DNA of 64,000 nt. It comes from Dyadobacter tibetensis Y620-1 (lineage in GTDB: Bacteria > Bacteroidota > Bacteroidia > Cytophagales > Spirosomataceae). Both the position numbers and the translations under genes were made by a program. Of the stretch, positions 51,510-60,995 are shown one piece after another (position 1 is the first letter of the stretch; each line of letters opens with the position of its first letter). The DNA lies in the NCBI RefSeq assembly GCF_000566685.1, contig NZ_AZQN01000011.1, forward strand, positions 57,247 through 121,246, written 5' to 3'. Below the pieces are notes generated by a model that did no database searches, was not told the DNA's origin, and worked only from the letters and a program-made list of their open reading frames with translations.

Positions 51510-53417
51510 TTATTTATTTACAATCAATTTCCCCTGGTTATTATAGGCTATTTTTTCTTCTTCAAGCATCATTTTTATAGCCCTCAGAAAATACTTTTCA
51601 GCAACATGTCCGAAACGTTCGCTGAGTTGCTTGGGTGAAAGAGGGCCATTATGCCGCAAGTCGGAAGCTATCTCCAGGCCCAATGCTCTGAATGTCTGTT
51701 CTTTCTCCTTTTTTTTCTTCAAACAGTTGTCACAAACGCCACATTCGCTGGCATCAAATTCATTGAAATATTCCAGTAGCATCAAAGTCCTACAGCGGTT
51801 GTCGCTGGAGGCATAGGCTAAAACGGCTCTGGCTTTCGACCGGTCACGTGCTCTCTTTTTTTTGATCTCCGCCACTTGTAGTGGCATGGTCTCGGCGTCA
51901 AAGCGCTGTGTGAGAAAGGTAAGTTGTGGCTTATCACGGCGCGGCTGAAAATCGATGATCTCTCGCTCCTGCAAAAACCGTAGCTTACTAGCCACCTCTT
52001 GAACGGGAGCATAAAAGTGCTGGCCTATTTCCGTTTCATTAATGCGCATATATTCTGTAAACAGCTCTCCGCCATATAAACGAAGGATCACTTTGATAAA
52101 CGAATCTAGTTCAGGGTAGCGTATCTGAAAATCATATAATTGACGATTATCTACCAAAAACATAAGCTTGGAAGGCTCGTTAAAAGATTCGCTGAGCTGT
52201 ATAAATCCCTCTTCCTGGAGTAATTTGAGGCTGTAATGCGTGTCACTGACGGGTAGTCCGAAAATGCCGCAGAAATGTTGTAGGTCGAAATCGTGAATGC
52301 TGAGCTCCCCACTCCCAACAGGAATTTTATAATAGTTGGCCAAAGCCTGGTATACCCGCCTGAGGAGGTCTATGGGAGGGTATTGCCGCTCCACTGTATC
52401 CAGCAGGTCTTCCAGATCGATGGGGTTATACAGGGCTACGGCATACGCGCGCAGACCATCCCGCCCTGCCCTACCGGCCTCTTGGTAGTAGGCCTCCAGG
52501 TTCTCGGGCAAATCAAAATGAATTACACTCCGTACATCCGGCTTGTCAATGCCCATACCAAAGGCATTGGTAGCTACCACCACCCGCACTTTATTGCCAA
52601 TCCACGCCGATTGTCTTTCGCTTCGGTCTTTGTGGCTGAGGCCGGCATGGTAGTAGCTCGCTCCTACCCCCTTGCGGTTGAGCCAGTCCGCCAGCTCCTT
52701 GGTTCGTTTGCGGGTTTTTACATATATAATGGCTGTGCCAGGCACTCTTTGCAGAATTTGGAGCAACTTTTGCTCCTTACTGTCTTCATTAAAAACGGAA
52801 TAGGAAAGGTTTTCCCTTGCGAAGGATTGCTTATAAACCCGAACCGTTTTCATTTTTAATTTATCAATAATATCGGCTCTTACTTCTTCGGTAGCGGTAG
52901 CGGTAAGGGCCATAACCGGGGTGTCAGGGATGAGCTCACGGAACTCGGCAATTTTCAGGTAAGAAGGACGAAAGTCGTACCCCCATGCTGAAATACAATG
53001 TGCCTCATCTACAGCCAGTAAACTAATTTTCATTTTTTTTGCCCTCGCGATCATAATGTCCGTGCGCAAACGTTCGGGCGAAACATATAGAAAGCGGGTA
53101 CTGCCATGTACGCAGTTGTCGAGGGCGATGTCAATTTCATGTTTGTTCATGCCCGAATGAATGGCGGCTGCAGGTATACCACGTCTTTTTAGTTGTTCTA
53201 CCTGATCTCTCATTAAGGCGATCAAGGGAGTGACAACAATACACACACCCTCCATCATCAATACCGGCACCTGAAAGCAGATCGATTTGCCCCCACCAGT
53301 AGGGAGTAGCAGCAAGGTGTCCTGTCCGTTCACGGCAGAGAGCACCGCATCTTTCTGGATAGGGCGAAAGCTGTCGTAATTCCAATACTGTTTTAAAATC
53401 TCCTCCGGGCTTTTCAT
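51510..53417 (-). CDS. recQ: ATP-dependent DNA helicase RecQ (short form without HRDC)
   Basis: About 635 residues: Walker A LPTGGGKS, DEAH-type AVDEAHCISAWGYDFRP, motif VI QEAGRAGRDG, RQC zinc site (CRTL...CGVCDNC, about 570-595), and a short C-terminal winged-helix-like tail. Unlike the recQ at 16 kb it lacks HRDC and the extra HTH. First frame start is 53453; the ATG at 53417 (MKSPEEILKQYWNY) gives the usual helicase start. Two RecQ paralogues are common in Bacteroidota, probably with separate roles. Confidence 0.93.
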   Translation of the reverse strand: MKSPEEILKQYWNYDSFRPIQKDAVLSAVNGQDTLLLLPTGGGKSICFQVPVLMMEGVCIVVTPLIALMRDQVEQLKRRGIPAAAIHSGMNKHEIDIALDNCVHGSTRFLYVSPERLRTDIMIARAKKMKISLLAVDEAHCISAWGYDFRPSYLKIAEFRELIPDTPVMALTATATEEVRADIIDKLKMKTVRVYKQSFARENLSYSVFNEDSKEQKLLQILQRVPGTAIIYVKTRKRTKELADWLNRKGVGASYYHAGLSHKDRSERQSAWIGNKVRVVVATNAFGMGIDKPDVRSVIHFDLPENLEAYYQEAGRAGRDGLRAYAVALYNPIDLEDLLDTVERQYPPIDLLRRVYQALANYYKIPVGSGELSIHDFDLQHFCGIFGLPVSDTHYSLKLLQEEGFIQLSESFNEPSKLMFLVDNRQLYDFQIRYPELDSFIKVILRLYGGELFTEYMRINETEIGQHFYAPVQEVASKLRFLQEREIIDFQPRRDKPQLTFLTQRFDAETMPLQVAEIKKKRARDRSKARAVLAYASSDNRCRTLMLLEYFNEFDASECGVCDNCLKKKKEKEQTFRALGLEIASDLRHNGPLSPKQLSERFGHVAEKYFLRAIKMMLEEEKIAYNNQGKLIVNK

Positions 53418-53556
53418 GCGTACTCTAGGGGTCCAAATCGGGTAAAGTAACAAAATAAATACTATTTTGCCGTATTCGCTTAGCCCATATGCCTTTGATC
53501 ACTTGTAGGGTTCATTTTTTTATAATGGGTCGTCCGGCCTCTTTCAGGTTTTCTAG

Positions 53557-53564
53557 TATCTTTG
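53557..53564 (+). promoter_or_regulatory. Putative dacB promoter -7 box
   Basis: TATCTTTG fits TAnnTTTG, 25 bp before the ATG. Confidence 0.4.
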
Positions 53565-53588
53565 ATTTTGAATACTTAACTGTCTTAC

Positions 53589-54863
53589 ATGCGCACGCTC
53601 TTATTATTTTGCCTAGCAGTATCCATTTCAGGATGCTCGATTTCGCATTTTGTCAATAAAGAAATTAAACGATCTACCGTTTTTAGCCAACAGCATACCG
53701 GTTTATCTATCGCCAACCTCACTGGTGCCAAAGAACTGGCAGGCTATCAGAGTAATCGGTATTTCAATCCTGCTTCCAATACCAAGCTTTTTAGCTTCTA
53801 TGCAGGCCTTAATGCCCTGGGCGATTCTATTCCAGGTCTTGAATATCTGGAATGGGGCGAGCTTTTGATAATTCGTGGTACTGGCGACCCATCTTTGCTT
53901 CACCCCGATCTGCCACATAGCGCAGTTTTCGATTTTTTGAAGAACCGAAAAGAACCTATATTCTTCACACCCGTTAATTTTCAGGAAAAACGCTTTGGTC
54001 CAGGCTGGGCTTGGAGCGATTACGGTGACTACTACCAAGCCGAGCGCTCGGCCCTGCCCCTATATGGAAATATTGCCAGGTTTTCTCATTCCACTGGAGG
54101 GAAACCTCAGGTACTTCCCTCCTACTGGAGGCCGTTTCTGGTGGCCGATACCACTGCCTCGGGTATTGAGCGGGACGAGTTTGCCAACATTTTCCATCAT
54201 AGTGACCTAGGGGTGCCTTCCGGACTGATACAAGATGTTCCAGTCCGTACCAGTGACTCCCTTACGGTTAGAATGTTGAGTGATACTTTGGGGAAAGAGG
54301 TTAAGCTAATCCATGTGCCCATTAACATTGAGCTACAAACCGTCTATAGCATCCCCTCGGATAGCCTCTACTACCGTATGTTACAGGTAAGCGATAATAT
54401 GCTTGCCGAACAGCTCATGTTGCTCTATGCCTCCCAAAAGGGCCTTCCTTTGAATACCCAGGGCGGGATCGATCATGCTATTGAGCACTATTTATCCGAC
54501 CTGCCCGACCGTCCGATCTGGCGCGATGGTTCTGGACTGAGTCGGTACAACTTATTTACCCCGAGGAGTATCGTAGCGCTCTTGCAGAAAATATATGCTA
54601 AGATGCCCGAAGAGCGTCTCTTCAAGCTACTACCTGCAGGTGGAAAAACCGGAACCATAAGCGCGCAGTATAAGGAAGAACCACCCTTTGTATTTGCCAA
54701 AACAGGAACCTTGAGTAATAATTACTGTTTAAGTGGGTATTTGATTAGCAAAAAGGGGAAAAGGTTGGTTTTTAGCTTCATGAATAATAATTACCCTACA
54801 TCTACGGCCACAGTCCGTAAGGAAGTGGAGCGCATTCTTACCAAACTTCACAATAAATTCTAG
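53589..54863 (+). CDS. dacB: D-alanyl-D-alanine carboxypeptidase/endopeptidase (S13, PBP4/DacB type), lipoprotein
   Basis: Trims peptidoglycan stem peptides. 424 residues; lipobox ISGC near residue 16 suggests lipid anchoring. Active-site motifs: SxxK in PASNTKLF (about 60), SxN in VSDNMLAEQL (about 265), and KTG in AKTGTLSNNYCLSGY (about 370). Another KTG-like stretch GGKTGTIS precedes it. Complete S13 layout but shorter than E. coli PBP4, lacking part of the inserted domains. Ends 6 bp before a convergent gene. Confidence 0.9.
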   Translation: MRTLLLFCLAVSISGCSISHFVNKEIKRSTVFSQQHTGLSIANLTGAKELAGYQSNRYFNPASNTKLFSFYAGLNALGDSIPGLEYLEWGELLIIRGTGDPSLLHPDLPHSAVFDFLKNRKEPIFFTPVNFQEKRFGPGWAWSDYGDYYQAERSALPLYGNIARFSHSTGGKPQVLPSYWRPFLVADTTASGIERDEFANIFHHSDLGVPSGLIQDVPVRTSDSLTVRMLSDTLGKEVKLIHVPINIELQTVYSIPSDSLYYRMLQVSDNMLAEQLMLLYASQKGLPLNTQGGIDHAIEHYLSDLPDRPIWRDGSGLSRYNLFTPRSIVALLQKIYAKMPEERLFKLLPAGGKTGTISAQYKEEPPFVFAKTGTLSNNYCLSGYLISKKGKRLVFSFMNNNYPTSTATVRKEVERILTKLHNKF

Positions 54864-54869
54864 TACCTC

Positions 54870-56567
54870 TCAGGGTTGAATATATTCATGACCGGTTTGA
54901 TATATATGATTTTGTGCACCCTGACGCACCAGGAGTAAGAGTTGGTAAGAGCCGGGGGCAATAGTTCCTTTGTGAAATGCAATATTGGCGACGTCAGAAA
55001 AATACAGGCCGCGGCGAATGGTTGTGCGTAAAGGTACCGGTGGCTGCCTTGCTGGTGAAGCATATACATGGTCAGCTGAATACATGATCGCATAGACACC
55101 ATCACTATAGTCTTTGGTTGCTCTGAACCCATGAAGGTTAAGAAAGAGTCGGAGGTACTCTCCTTCGGTGGAAATACTCTGGATGGGAAAGGGGTTGGCT
55201 CCTAGAAATTTCGTTTCCATGGCGGGATTGGGGTTCCAGCTTCCAGCCAGTGGATCTTGGGAATGATAAAGGGCTCGGATCTTCTCGTAATGACTTTGGG
55301 GCATTTCAAACATACGCAGGCCATGCCAGTCGGCATTATATCTGGCGTTGAACTCCTGTGTAATGGCTTCGCGGCGATTATCTACGGCATAGGCGAAGTT
55401 ACCGTGCAGAATAGCCAGATTCAGTACGATAGAAAGGGGAATCAGGAATTTGATAGTAACGTTTCGACCCCGCGGGCGTACGCCTAGGAAAAGAAAATAG
55501 ATCGCTAATAGTAGTAAGGTGCTGTACATACGATACCGCCCCTTAAACATACCATAATAGGTATCTGTGGGTATGCGTTTGTAGGTAAGTGCAAGGGCCG
55601 TAATAGCCACAAAAATGAGAATTCCAATAGCAAATAATACAATCGGGCGCTCATATGCCTTATATTCCGTAATGGTCTGCCAAAACTTTGGGAACTGCCT
55701 CCACAGTAACAGGAATATCAGTACGACCATAAACAGTCCCGTAATGGAGGCCAGGTACATAGACGAGAGGGGGAGCCCGTAGGCCTGTATGCTGGCTATA
55801 GACCCTAGAAATCCGAAGAGTCCCAGAATGCCCTCCTCTATCTGCCGAGGGTCGGTGACGTCTAAATTCTGCGTAATGGGGGTAAAATCAGAAAAATACA
55901 ATGCCGAAACAATCACCAGACTAAGGATGGTAATGCCCAGCTGAACATAGGCCCGTCGAAGAATCTGCAACACCGCAATCACCAGGAACACCATCAGGCC
56001 GTTACCATAGCTGTAAGTGGCACAGATGGCCAGCAGAAGGGTAATTACCAACCATTTGGGCTTGAATGCGGCCGTATAAATACTTCCTAATGCAAAGAAA
56101 AGAACGCCAAAATTGCAGAGTGAGCTTACACCCCAGAGAATATTTTCAAAAGATTGGATATTGAACCAGAGCCAGGCAACCGGAACAAAATACCAGAAGG
56201 ACAGCTTTAAGCTCCTAATAGCCTGATAAAAGTAGACTGCACAAGCTGCCCAGCAGATATTGGCTACGATCATCAGCCAGGTAAGATCGAGCCTCCCGAA
56301 TATATGGTATAAGGTAAGAACAATAGTTCTAGAAAATACCAGACGATGTTCTGGAAAAAGCGTAGTCAGGGCCTCCCATCGTTGCGCCCAACTTGCCCCA
56401 TCGAAGCTGGGAATAATACCTAAAATAAGAATATCATCGAACGCTACATAATTGACATTCAGTGCCAGTGCTCGAAAAAACAGAATATAAATTAAAATGG
56501 GCACTGCGGCAACCATAATGGCAAGCGGCCAAGAGGTAATTATCCTGGTCGTTTTAGACTGAAGCAT
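54870..56567 (-). CDS. Multi-spanning membrane protein, GT-C glycosyltransferase-like
   Basis: 565 residues with around eleven hydrophobic helices and a short soluble C-terminus (about 430-565). The first periplasmic loop has a paired acidic motif AFDDILILGI (about 41-50), reminiscent of the D/E pair of GT-C transferases, and PEHRLVFSR follows. I infer a glycosyl or polyprenyl-sugar transferase of unknown specificity, with low certainty. Converges with dacB and shares no operon partner upstream except the MORN-like gene at 56.6 kb. Confidence 0.6.
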   Translation of the reverse strand: MLQSKTTRIITSWPLAIMVAAVPILIYILFFRALALNVNYVAFDDILILGIIPSFDGASWAQRWEALTTLFPEHRLVFSRTIVLTLYHIFGRLDLTWLMIVANICWAACAVYFYQAIRSLKLSFWYFVPVAWLWFNIQSFENILWGVSSLCNFGVLFFALGSIYTAAFKPKWLVITLLLAICATYSYGNGLMVFLVIAVLQILRRAYVQLGITILSLVIVSALYFSDFTPITQNLDVTDPRQIEEGILGLFGFLGSIASIQAYGLPLSSMYLASITGLFMVVLIFLLLWRQFPKFWQTITEYKAYERPIVLFAIGILIFVAITALALTYKRIPTDTYYGMFKGRYRMYSTLLLLAIYFLFLGVRPRGRNVTIKFLIPLSIVLNLAILHGNFAYAVDNRREAITQEFNARYNADWHGLRMFEMPQSHYEKIRALYHSQDPLAGSWNPNPAMETKFLGANPFPIQSISTEGEYLRLFLNLHGFRATKDYSDGVYAIMYSADHVYASPARQPPVPLRTTIRRGLYFSDVANIAFHKGTIAPGSYQLLLLVRQGAQNHIYQTGHEYIQP

Positions 56568-56611
56568 GATGAGGGGTATGATAAATTAATATAATGACTG
56601 AATTTGAGCGC

Positions 56612-57640
56612 TTATTCTTCTTCTTCTTCTATTTCTGCGGAAGCTCGGGGATCTTTTGAGGAATCGAAAGTAAGCTTGCCTTTATCGTCCCATTCCCGCA
56701 AAACAAAAGGCTCAAAGTCTTCATCCCAAGCGGTTTTAGGATACTGGATCTCTTGTTTGCGCTGACGGCGAAACTGATAATATTCGATCCATCTACCTAC
56801 TTTCTGGCCGTTTTCATACTTTCCGATGGCCATCAGTTGGCCTTCTTTATAAAATTTTAGATACTCACCTTCCGTTTGGCCAAACATCACCGGAACAACC
56901 TCCTTCACCTGTGTATGTGCAGAATCGTAATAGCTGATCTGGGCCTCCGCTGGGAATCCTTTATCCCAAATCGATTTGTCTATCAGATTATATTTAGAGT
57001 CGTACTTTACCCATCGTCCGTCCCGAACACCCATAAAATAGTAACCTTCTTCGAGTAAATTTTCTCCGGAAAATTTTTTGTAAGGTCCGTGCAATAGCCT
57101 GGAGCGCTCCTTATTCTTGATAAGGGAGGAGCTCAGGCGTTTGGATTTGGTGTCGTACCAGCGGGTATTGGCCATGCGGACATACGGGTCCAAGGGCTTG
57201 TACTCTTTCAAGACATGGAACATTTCCACCGTTGCGCGATCGCCACTTCCATATTTGATGGAGACCGCCTCCATGGGTATTCCTTCATACTCTACCTTAG
57301 CCAGCTTGGCAAGTGCTTTTTTTCGTTTCCTTTCGGCTTTCTGGCTTTTATATACTTTGGCCCGGAGCCCTAGGTCGGGCAAGGTTTCGCCAAAGAGACT
57401 CGATAGGGAAGTAGATTGGGCACCTTTACCAGGAACACTGCCACTTACTGTGGGGTCAAAATTAGACATAAGGGCTCCTAGGCCCGTTTTGGGTCTCGCC
57501 TGACTGCTGTCGCTTTTCACACGCTCTTTGGGCAACCAAGACGGACTAGAGCCATTTGCTGTAGTTGTTTGCGCCTTTACAGCTACTACAGAAATAAATA
57601 GTAAAAGACAATGAATCCAATATTTGGTTTGCATGTGCAT
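56612..57640 (-). CDS. MORN/YwqK-repeat protein, secreted
   Basis: 342 residues: signal peptide (MHMQTKYWIHCLLLFISVVAVKA region, second ATG at 57634), a Ser/Pro-rich linker, and a basic segment. MORN-like beta-hairpins then run over about 195-300 (GRWVKYDSKY, GEYLKFYKEGQLMAIG, GRWIEYYQFR) before an acidic tail EIEEEEE. Repeats of this type occur in many Bacteroidota envelope proteins and in the YwqK family. Function unknown. Divergent from fcl. Confidence 0.7.
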   Translation of the reverse strand: MHMQTKYWIHCLLLFISVVAVKAQTTTANGSSPSWLPKERVKSDSSQARPKTGLGALMSNFDPTVSGSVPGKGAQSTSLSSLFGETLPDLGLRAKVYKSQKAERKRKKALAKLAKVEYEGIPMEAVSIKYGSGDRATVEMFHVLKEYKPLDPYVRMANTRWYDTKSKRLSSSLIKNKERSRLLHGPYKKFSGENLLEEGYYFMGVRDGRWVKYDSKYNLIDKSIWDKGFPAEAQISYYDSAHTQVKEVVPVMFGQTEGEYLKFYKEGQLMAIGKYENGQKVGRWIEYYQFRRQRKQEIQYPKTAWDEDFEPFVLREWDDKGKLTFDSSKDPRASAEIEEEEE

Positions 57641-57666
57641 TGAGTTTTTCTTCTTACGAAGATTAC

Positions 57667-57674
57667 TAACTTTG
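57667..57674 (+). promoter_or_regulatory. Putative fcl promoter -7 box
   Basis: TAACTTTG fits TAnnTTTG, 50 bp before the fcl start. Confidence 0.45.
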
Positions 57675-57724
57675 TAACGGCTTAAATCTTTATTTATTGA
57701 TTTTCAGTACAAATTTAAACAACA

Positions 57725-58666
57725 TTGGAAAAAAACGCTAAAATATACATTGCTGGCCATCGTGGGATGGTAGGGTCTGCCATTCATAGGAAATTGCAGG
57801 AAGAAGGTTTCACCAACTTCGTGCTAAGAACTTCTTCAGAGCTGGATCTTAGAAATCAAGCTCAGGTTAGCGAATTTTTCGATGTTGAAAAACCGGAATA
57901 TATCTTTCTGGCGGCAGCAAAGGTCGGTGGAATTATGGCCAACAACATTTACAGGGCCGATTTTCTCTATGAGAATCTTCAGATACAGAACAACGTTATC
58001 CATCACGCTTACGTTCATGGTGTCAAAAAGTTGTTATTTTTAGGTTCTTCCTGCATCTATCCTAAGTTAGCTCCGCAGCCATTGAATGAGGATGCACTAC
58101 TTACAGGTACTTTGGAGCCTACCAATGAGCCATATGCCATTGCCAAAATCTCTGGAATAAAGATGTGTGAAGCTTATAGAAGTCAATATGGATGTGATTT
58201 TATTTCCGTTATGCCTACAAATTTGTATGGACCTAATGACAATTATGATCTTGAAAATTCACATGTCCTGCCTGCTATGATCAGAAAGTTTCATGAAGCC
58301 AAACAGGAAGGAAAACCTACCGTCGAGCTTTGGGGGACAGGATCCCCGCTGCGGGAGTTTTTGCATGCCGATGACTTGGCCGCCGCCTGTTACTTCCTAA
58401 TGCAAAATTATAGTCAACCGGGGTTCCTGAATGTAGGTGTAGGTGCCGATGTCTCCATTAAAGAATTAGCGGAGCTCATCAGCAACATTATTGGCTATAC
58501 GGGCACAATTCATTGGAACACAGACAAGCCTGATGGTACGCCCCGGAAACTGATGGATGTTCAAAAGCTTCATTCCCTGGGATGGAAGCACGAAATAGGA
58601 CTAAAGGAGGGTATTGAAAAGACCTATGCCGATTTCCTTTCGAAAATTGAAGTTTATACAGTTTAA
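57725..58666 (+). CDS. fcl: GDP-L-fucose synthase
   Basis: Converts GDP-4-keto-6-deoxymannose to GDP-L-fucose with NADPH. 313 residues of the SDR type: Rossmann GHRGMVGSAI (about 11-20), the catalytic Ser-Tyr-Lys site (SSCIYP, NEPYAIAK with Y and K), and FLHADDLA. No ATG exists before the Rossmann motif, so the start is TTG at 57725, which gives MEKNAKIYIAGHRG, as in homologues. The partner Gmd is not in the window; manC at 5.9 kb supplies GDP-mannose. Confidence 0.94.
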   Translation: MEKNAKIYIAGHRGMVGSAIHRKLQEEGFTNFVLRTSSELDLRNQAQVSEFFDVEKPEYIFLAAAKVGGIMANNIYRADFLYENLQIQNNVIHHAYVHGVKKLLFLGSSCIYPKLAPQPLNEDALLTGTLEPTNEPYAIAKISGIKMCEAYRSQYGCDFISVMPTNLYGPNDNYDLENSHVLPAMIRKFHEAKQEGKPTVELWGTGSPLREFLHADDLAAACYFLMQNYSQPGFLNVGVGADVSIKELAELISNIIGYTGTIHWNTDKPDGTPRKLMDVQKLHSLGWKHEIGLKEGIEKTYADFLSKIEVYTV

Positions 58667-58795
58667 TTTTGATATTCACCAGTTACATGGTCTGATGCCC
58701 AACATTTGCGGTCTAAATTTGGATTTCACCTATGATAATTTGTTATATTATAAAATTTCCAGTATATAATTGTAAGGATGTTCGGTAAAATCTAA

Positions 58796-58803
58796 TAGCT
58801 TTG
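58796..58803 (+). promoter_or_regulatory. Putative promoter of the Lrp/AsnC gene
   Basis: TAGCTTTG followed by C matches TAnnTTTG, 48 bp before the ATG; a TTG lies 23 bp upstream, slightly too far. Confidence 0.45.
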
Positions 58804-58850
58804 CAGTGCCTTTATCAAAAAAGGTTATACAATAACTTAGTCATAGAAAA

Positions 58851-59324
58851 ATGTCCAATATTATAAAGCTTGACCAGATCGACAGGAAAGTTCTGGAAAT
58901 TCTTCAAACGAACGCAAAAATAACCAATGCACAGCTTTCTAAAGAAATAGGCTTGTCACCTGCACCCACTCTGGAGCGGGTAAAGAAGCTGGAGCAGTCT
59001 GGAATTATTAAGAGTTACCATGCGCAACTGGAACCCGAACGCGTAGGGCTAGGGGTTAGTACTTTCGTGCAAATATCCCTGGTTGGCCATCGCAAAGCGG
59101 TGACCGAATCTTTTGTGGACAAGATTCAAGCCATTCCCGAAGTAGTTGAATGCCACCATATCACCGGTACCGGGGACTTTCTGTTACGGGTAATATCGAA
59201 AGACATCAGTACCTATCAAACCCTGATGCTGGAGAAGATAAATGAGATAGAAGAGGTAGCCAGTACTCAAACGATGGTTATCCTTTCAACTTTCAAGGAA
59301 AGCAAGGTTTTACCTATTCCCTGA
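58851..59324 (+). CDS. Lrp/AsnC family transcriptional regulator
   Basis: 157 residues: N-terminal helix-turn-helix (LDQIDRKVLEILQTNAKITN, recognition region SPAPTLERVKKLEQSGII) and C-terminal RAM ligand/oligomer domain (about 70-150, with VVECHHITGTGDFLLRVI). Standard amino-acid-responsive regulator size. Target genes and ligand unknown; nothing next to it suggests a specific amino acid. Single-gene unit with its own promoter box and terminator. Confidence 0.93.
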   Translation: MSNIIKLDQIDRKVLEILQTNAKITNAQLSKEIGLSPAPTLERVKKLEQSGIIKSYHAQLEPERVGLGVSTFVQISLVGHRKAVTESFVDKIQAIPEVVECHHITGTGDFLLRVISKDISTYQTLMLEKINEIEEVASTQTMVILSTFKESKVLPIP

Positions 59325-59340
59325 CATCATATTTAAGGTC

Positions 59341-59379
59341 AAAAAAAAGGTCGGTACCGAAGGAGGTATCGACCTTTTT
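59341..59379. terminator. Bidirectional terminator between Lrp and DUF4301 genes
   Basis: Stem of A-run, GGTCG(g)TACC and GGTAtCGACC, T-run; T tracts in both directions. Confidence 0.85.
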
Positions 59380-59393
59380 CTATTATATAACCT

Positions 59394-60890
59394 CTATTGA
59401 TGCTGCTCGCGGAGCAAATCATTCACGGTTTTGACGGGATTAAAAGTAATGAGCGGAACCTCCACGAATATGGTGTTCCAGTCGGCCATCGCACCGTTCC
59501 ATAGGCCCGGTAGCTCCTGAGCCTTTAGTTCACGGCCATTTTTGGACTTTGCGGTAATGAAGCCTGTCAACGGATCTCTGAACTTCTTAAGCTCATAGGT
59601 GACACCCTGTCGATTTTTAATGGCACATACCAGATCAACCGGATTGAAATGGGTAGCATTTTTAAAGATTTCATTTTGCTCCTCATCATCAACATTCACC
59701 TGTGCCGACTCTACTATTTGCAATGACGAAGAGCCATCTGCGTTCTTCGCCCAGAAAGGGCCGCCTCCAGGTTCTCCTTCATTCTTTACCATGCCACAGG
59801 CTCTCAGGGGTCTGTCCAACTTAGCTAGGAAGTAGGCTTTCTTCTCTTCGGAGGTCATGCTCGCAAAGTTTTCGGGTGCGCTTACACTCAATTCATCCTT
59901 GAAGAAAGAATCCAGTTCTTCCAGCAATTCCTCATTAAAATTGTTTTGAAGCTTATCCATATAGCTCCAAATCTTTTTCTGATACTCCAGAACAATTCCT
60001 GCTAAGGCCTTTTTATAACGAATAGTTTCCTCTTTCAGGTGATCAGGGACTACGTTATCGATATTTTTTATAAAAATAATGTCGGCATCAAGTTGGGCCA
60101 GATTGTCCAGCAGGGCTCCATGGCCAGCCGGGCGGAAGAGCAGGTTCCCATCTTTTTCGCGGAAGGGGCTATTATCGGGGTTCACCGCAATAGTATCCGT
60201 TGCGCTTTTCTGTTCCGAAAAAGATACGAAGTACTTTACTCCGTAGGTCGTTTGGTAGCTGGGGAGTGCCTCAACCACCAGCTTTTCGAATTTATCCTGG
60301 TGTTCGGGCGATACCGTAAAATGAATCTGGACATTGCCTCCGGCATTGGCATATTTGGCACCCTCTACCAGATGTTCCTCCAGCGGAGTACGTGAGCGGG
60401 TATTATAATTATGGAATTTTAGGAGCCCTTTGGGAAGTTCGCCATATCCCAGCCCCTTGTCGGTCAGAAAATACGACGCGATCTGCGTCTTGGTAGCCGT
60501 TGCAATGTCTAAGCCATCCGACTCTAATGCGGTCTTTAGATCCTCATAAAAGGCAAATTTCTCGATATTCTCGAAAAAGGAGTCTACCGAAGCATCCGTT
60601 TTCCCTCCATCTAAAAAGCCAAAAAGTGCTTTGAACATGCGTGTAGCCGCTCCTGAAGCAGGCACGAACTTCATCAGGGTGATAACTCCGTCGCTGGCCA
60701 ACTGGTCGTAGGCGTCAATAAGTCCATCGATCTGCTGGGGAGTTAGCCTAATAAGCCCATCACCAATGGTGGCAGCCTTGCTGAGCGTTATAAAAGGAAA
60801 GCCATTCACAAAATAATCGATCTGCTGCGACACCGTTTCCAGTTCGCTACCCCTTTCCTTAATCTGTATAATATCGTTTTCTTGAAACAT
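59394..60890 (-). CDS. DUF4301 family protein
   Basis: 498 residues, cytoplasmic. It has the family pattern KFVPASGAATRMFKALFGFLDG near residues 80-101, KGLLKFH and LEEHLVEGAKYAN about 170-190, HFTVSPEHQDKFE and a nucleotide-binding-like LLFRPAGHGALLDNLAQLDADIIFIKNIDN. The layout (HxGR-like Gly motifs, NxD) resembles a nucleotidyltransferase/UDP-sugar pyrophosphorylase-like fold, but activity is unproven. Complete and conserved. Stands alone. Confidence 0.88.
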   Translation of the reverse strand: MFQENDIIQIKERGSELETVSQQIDYFVNGFPFITLSKAATIGDGLIRLTPQQIDGLIDAYDQLASDGVITLMKFVPASGAATRMFKALFGFLDGGKTDASVDSFFENIEKFAFYEDLKTALESDGLDIATATKTQIASYFLTDKGLGYGELPKGLLKFHNYNTRSRTPLEEHLVEGAKYANAGGNVQIHFTVSPEHQDKFEKLVVEALPSYQTTYGVKYFVSFSEQKSATDTIAVNPDNSPFREKDGNLLFRPAGHGALLDNLAQLDADIIFIKNIDNVVPDHLKEETIRYKKALAGIVLEYQKKIWSYMDKLQNNFNEELLEELDSFFKDELSVSAPENFASMTSEEKKAYFLAKLDRPLRACGMVKNEGEPGGGPFWAKNADGSSSLQIVESAQVNVDDEEQNEIFKNATHFNPVDLVCAIKNRQGVTYELKKFRDPLTGFITAKSKNGRELKAQELPGLWNGAMADWNTIFVEVPLITFNPVKTVNDLLREQHQ

Positions 60891-60995
60891 AAATCTAAAT
60901 AGTTATGAATATGAATTTTATTGTTTTGGGGACCTTTTTAGGGCACTATGACTTACAAAGCCTTCACAGTCCGTACTTTACTGATTTTAGGAACT

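Noticed and set aside
52293..52859. 188-residue plus-strand frame opposite the second recQ
   Set aside because: Antisense shadow of recQ.
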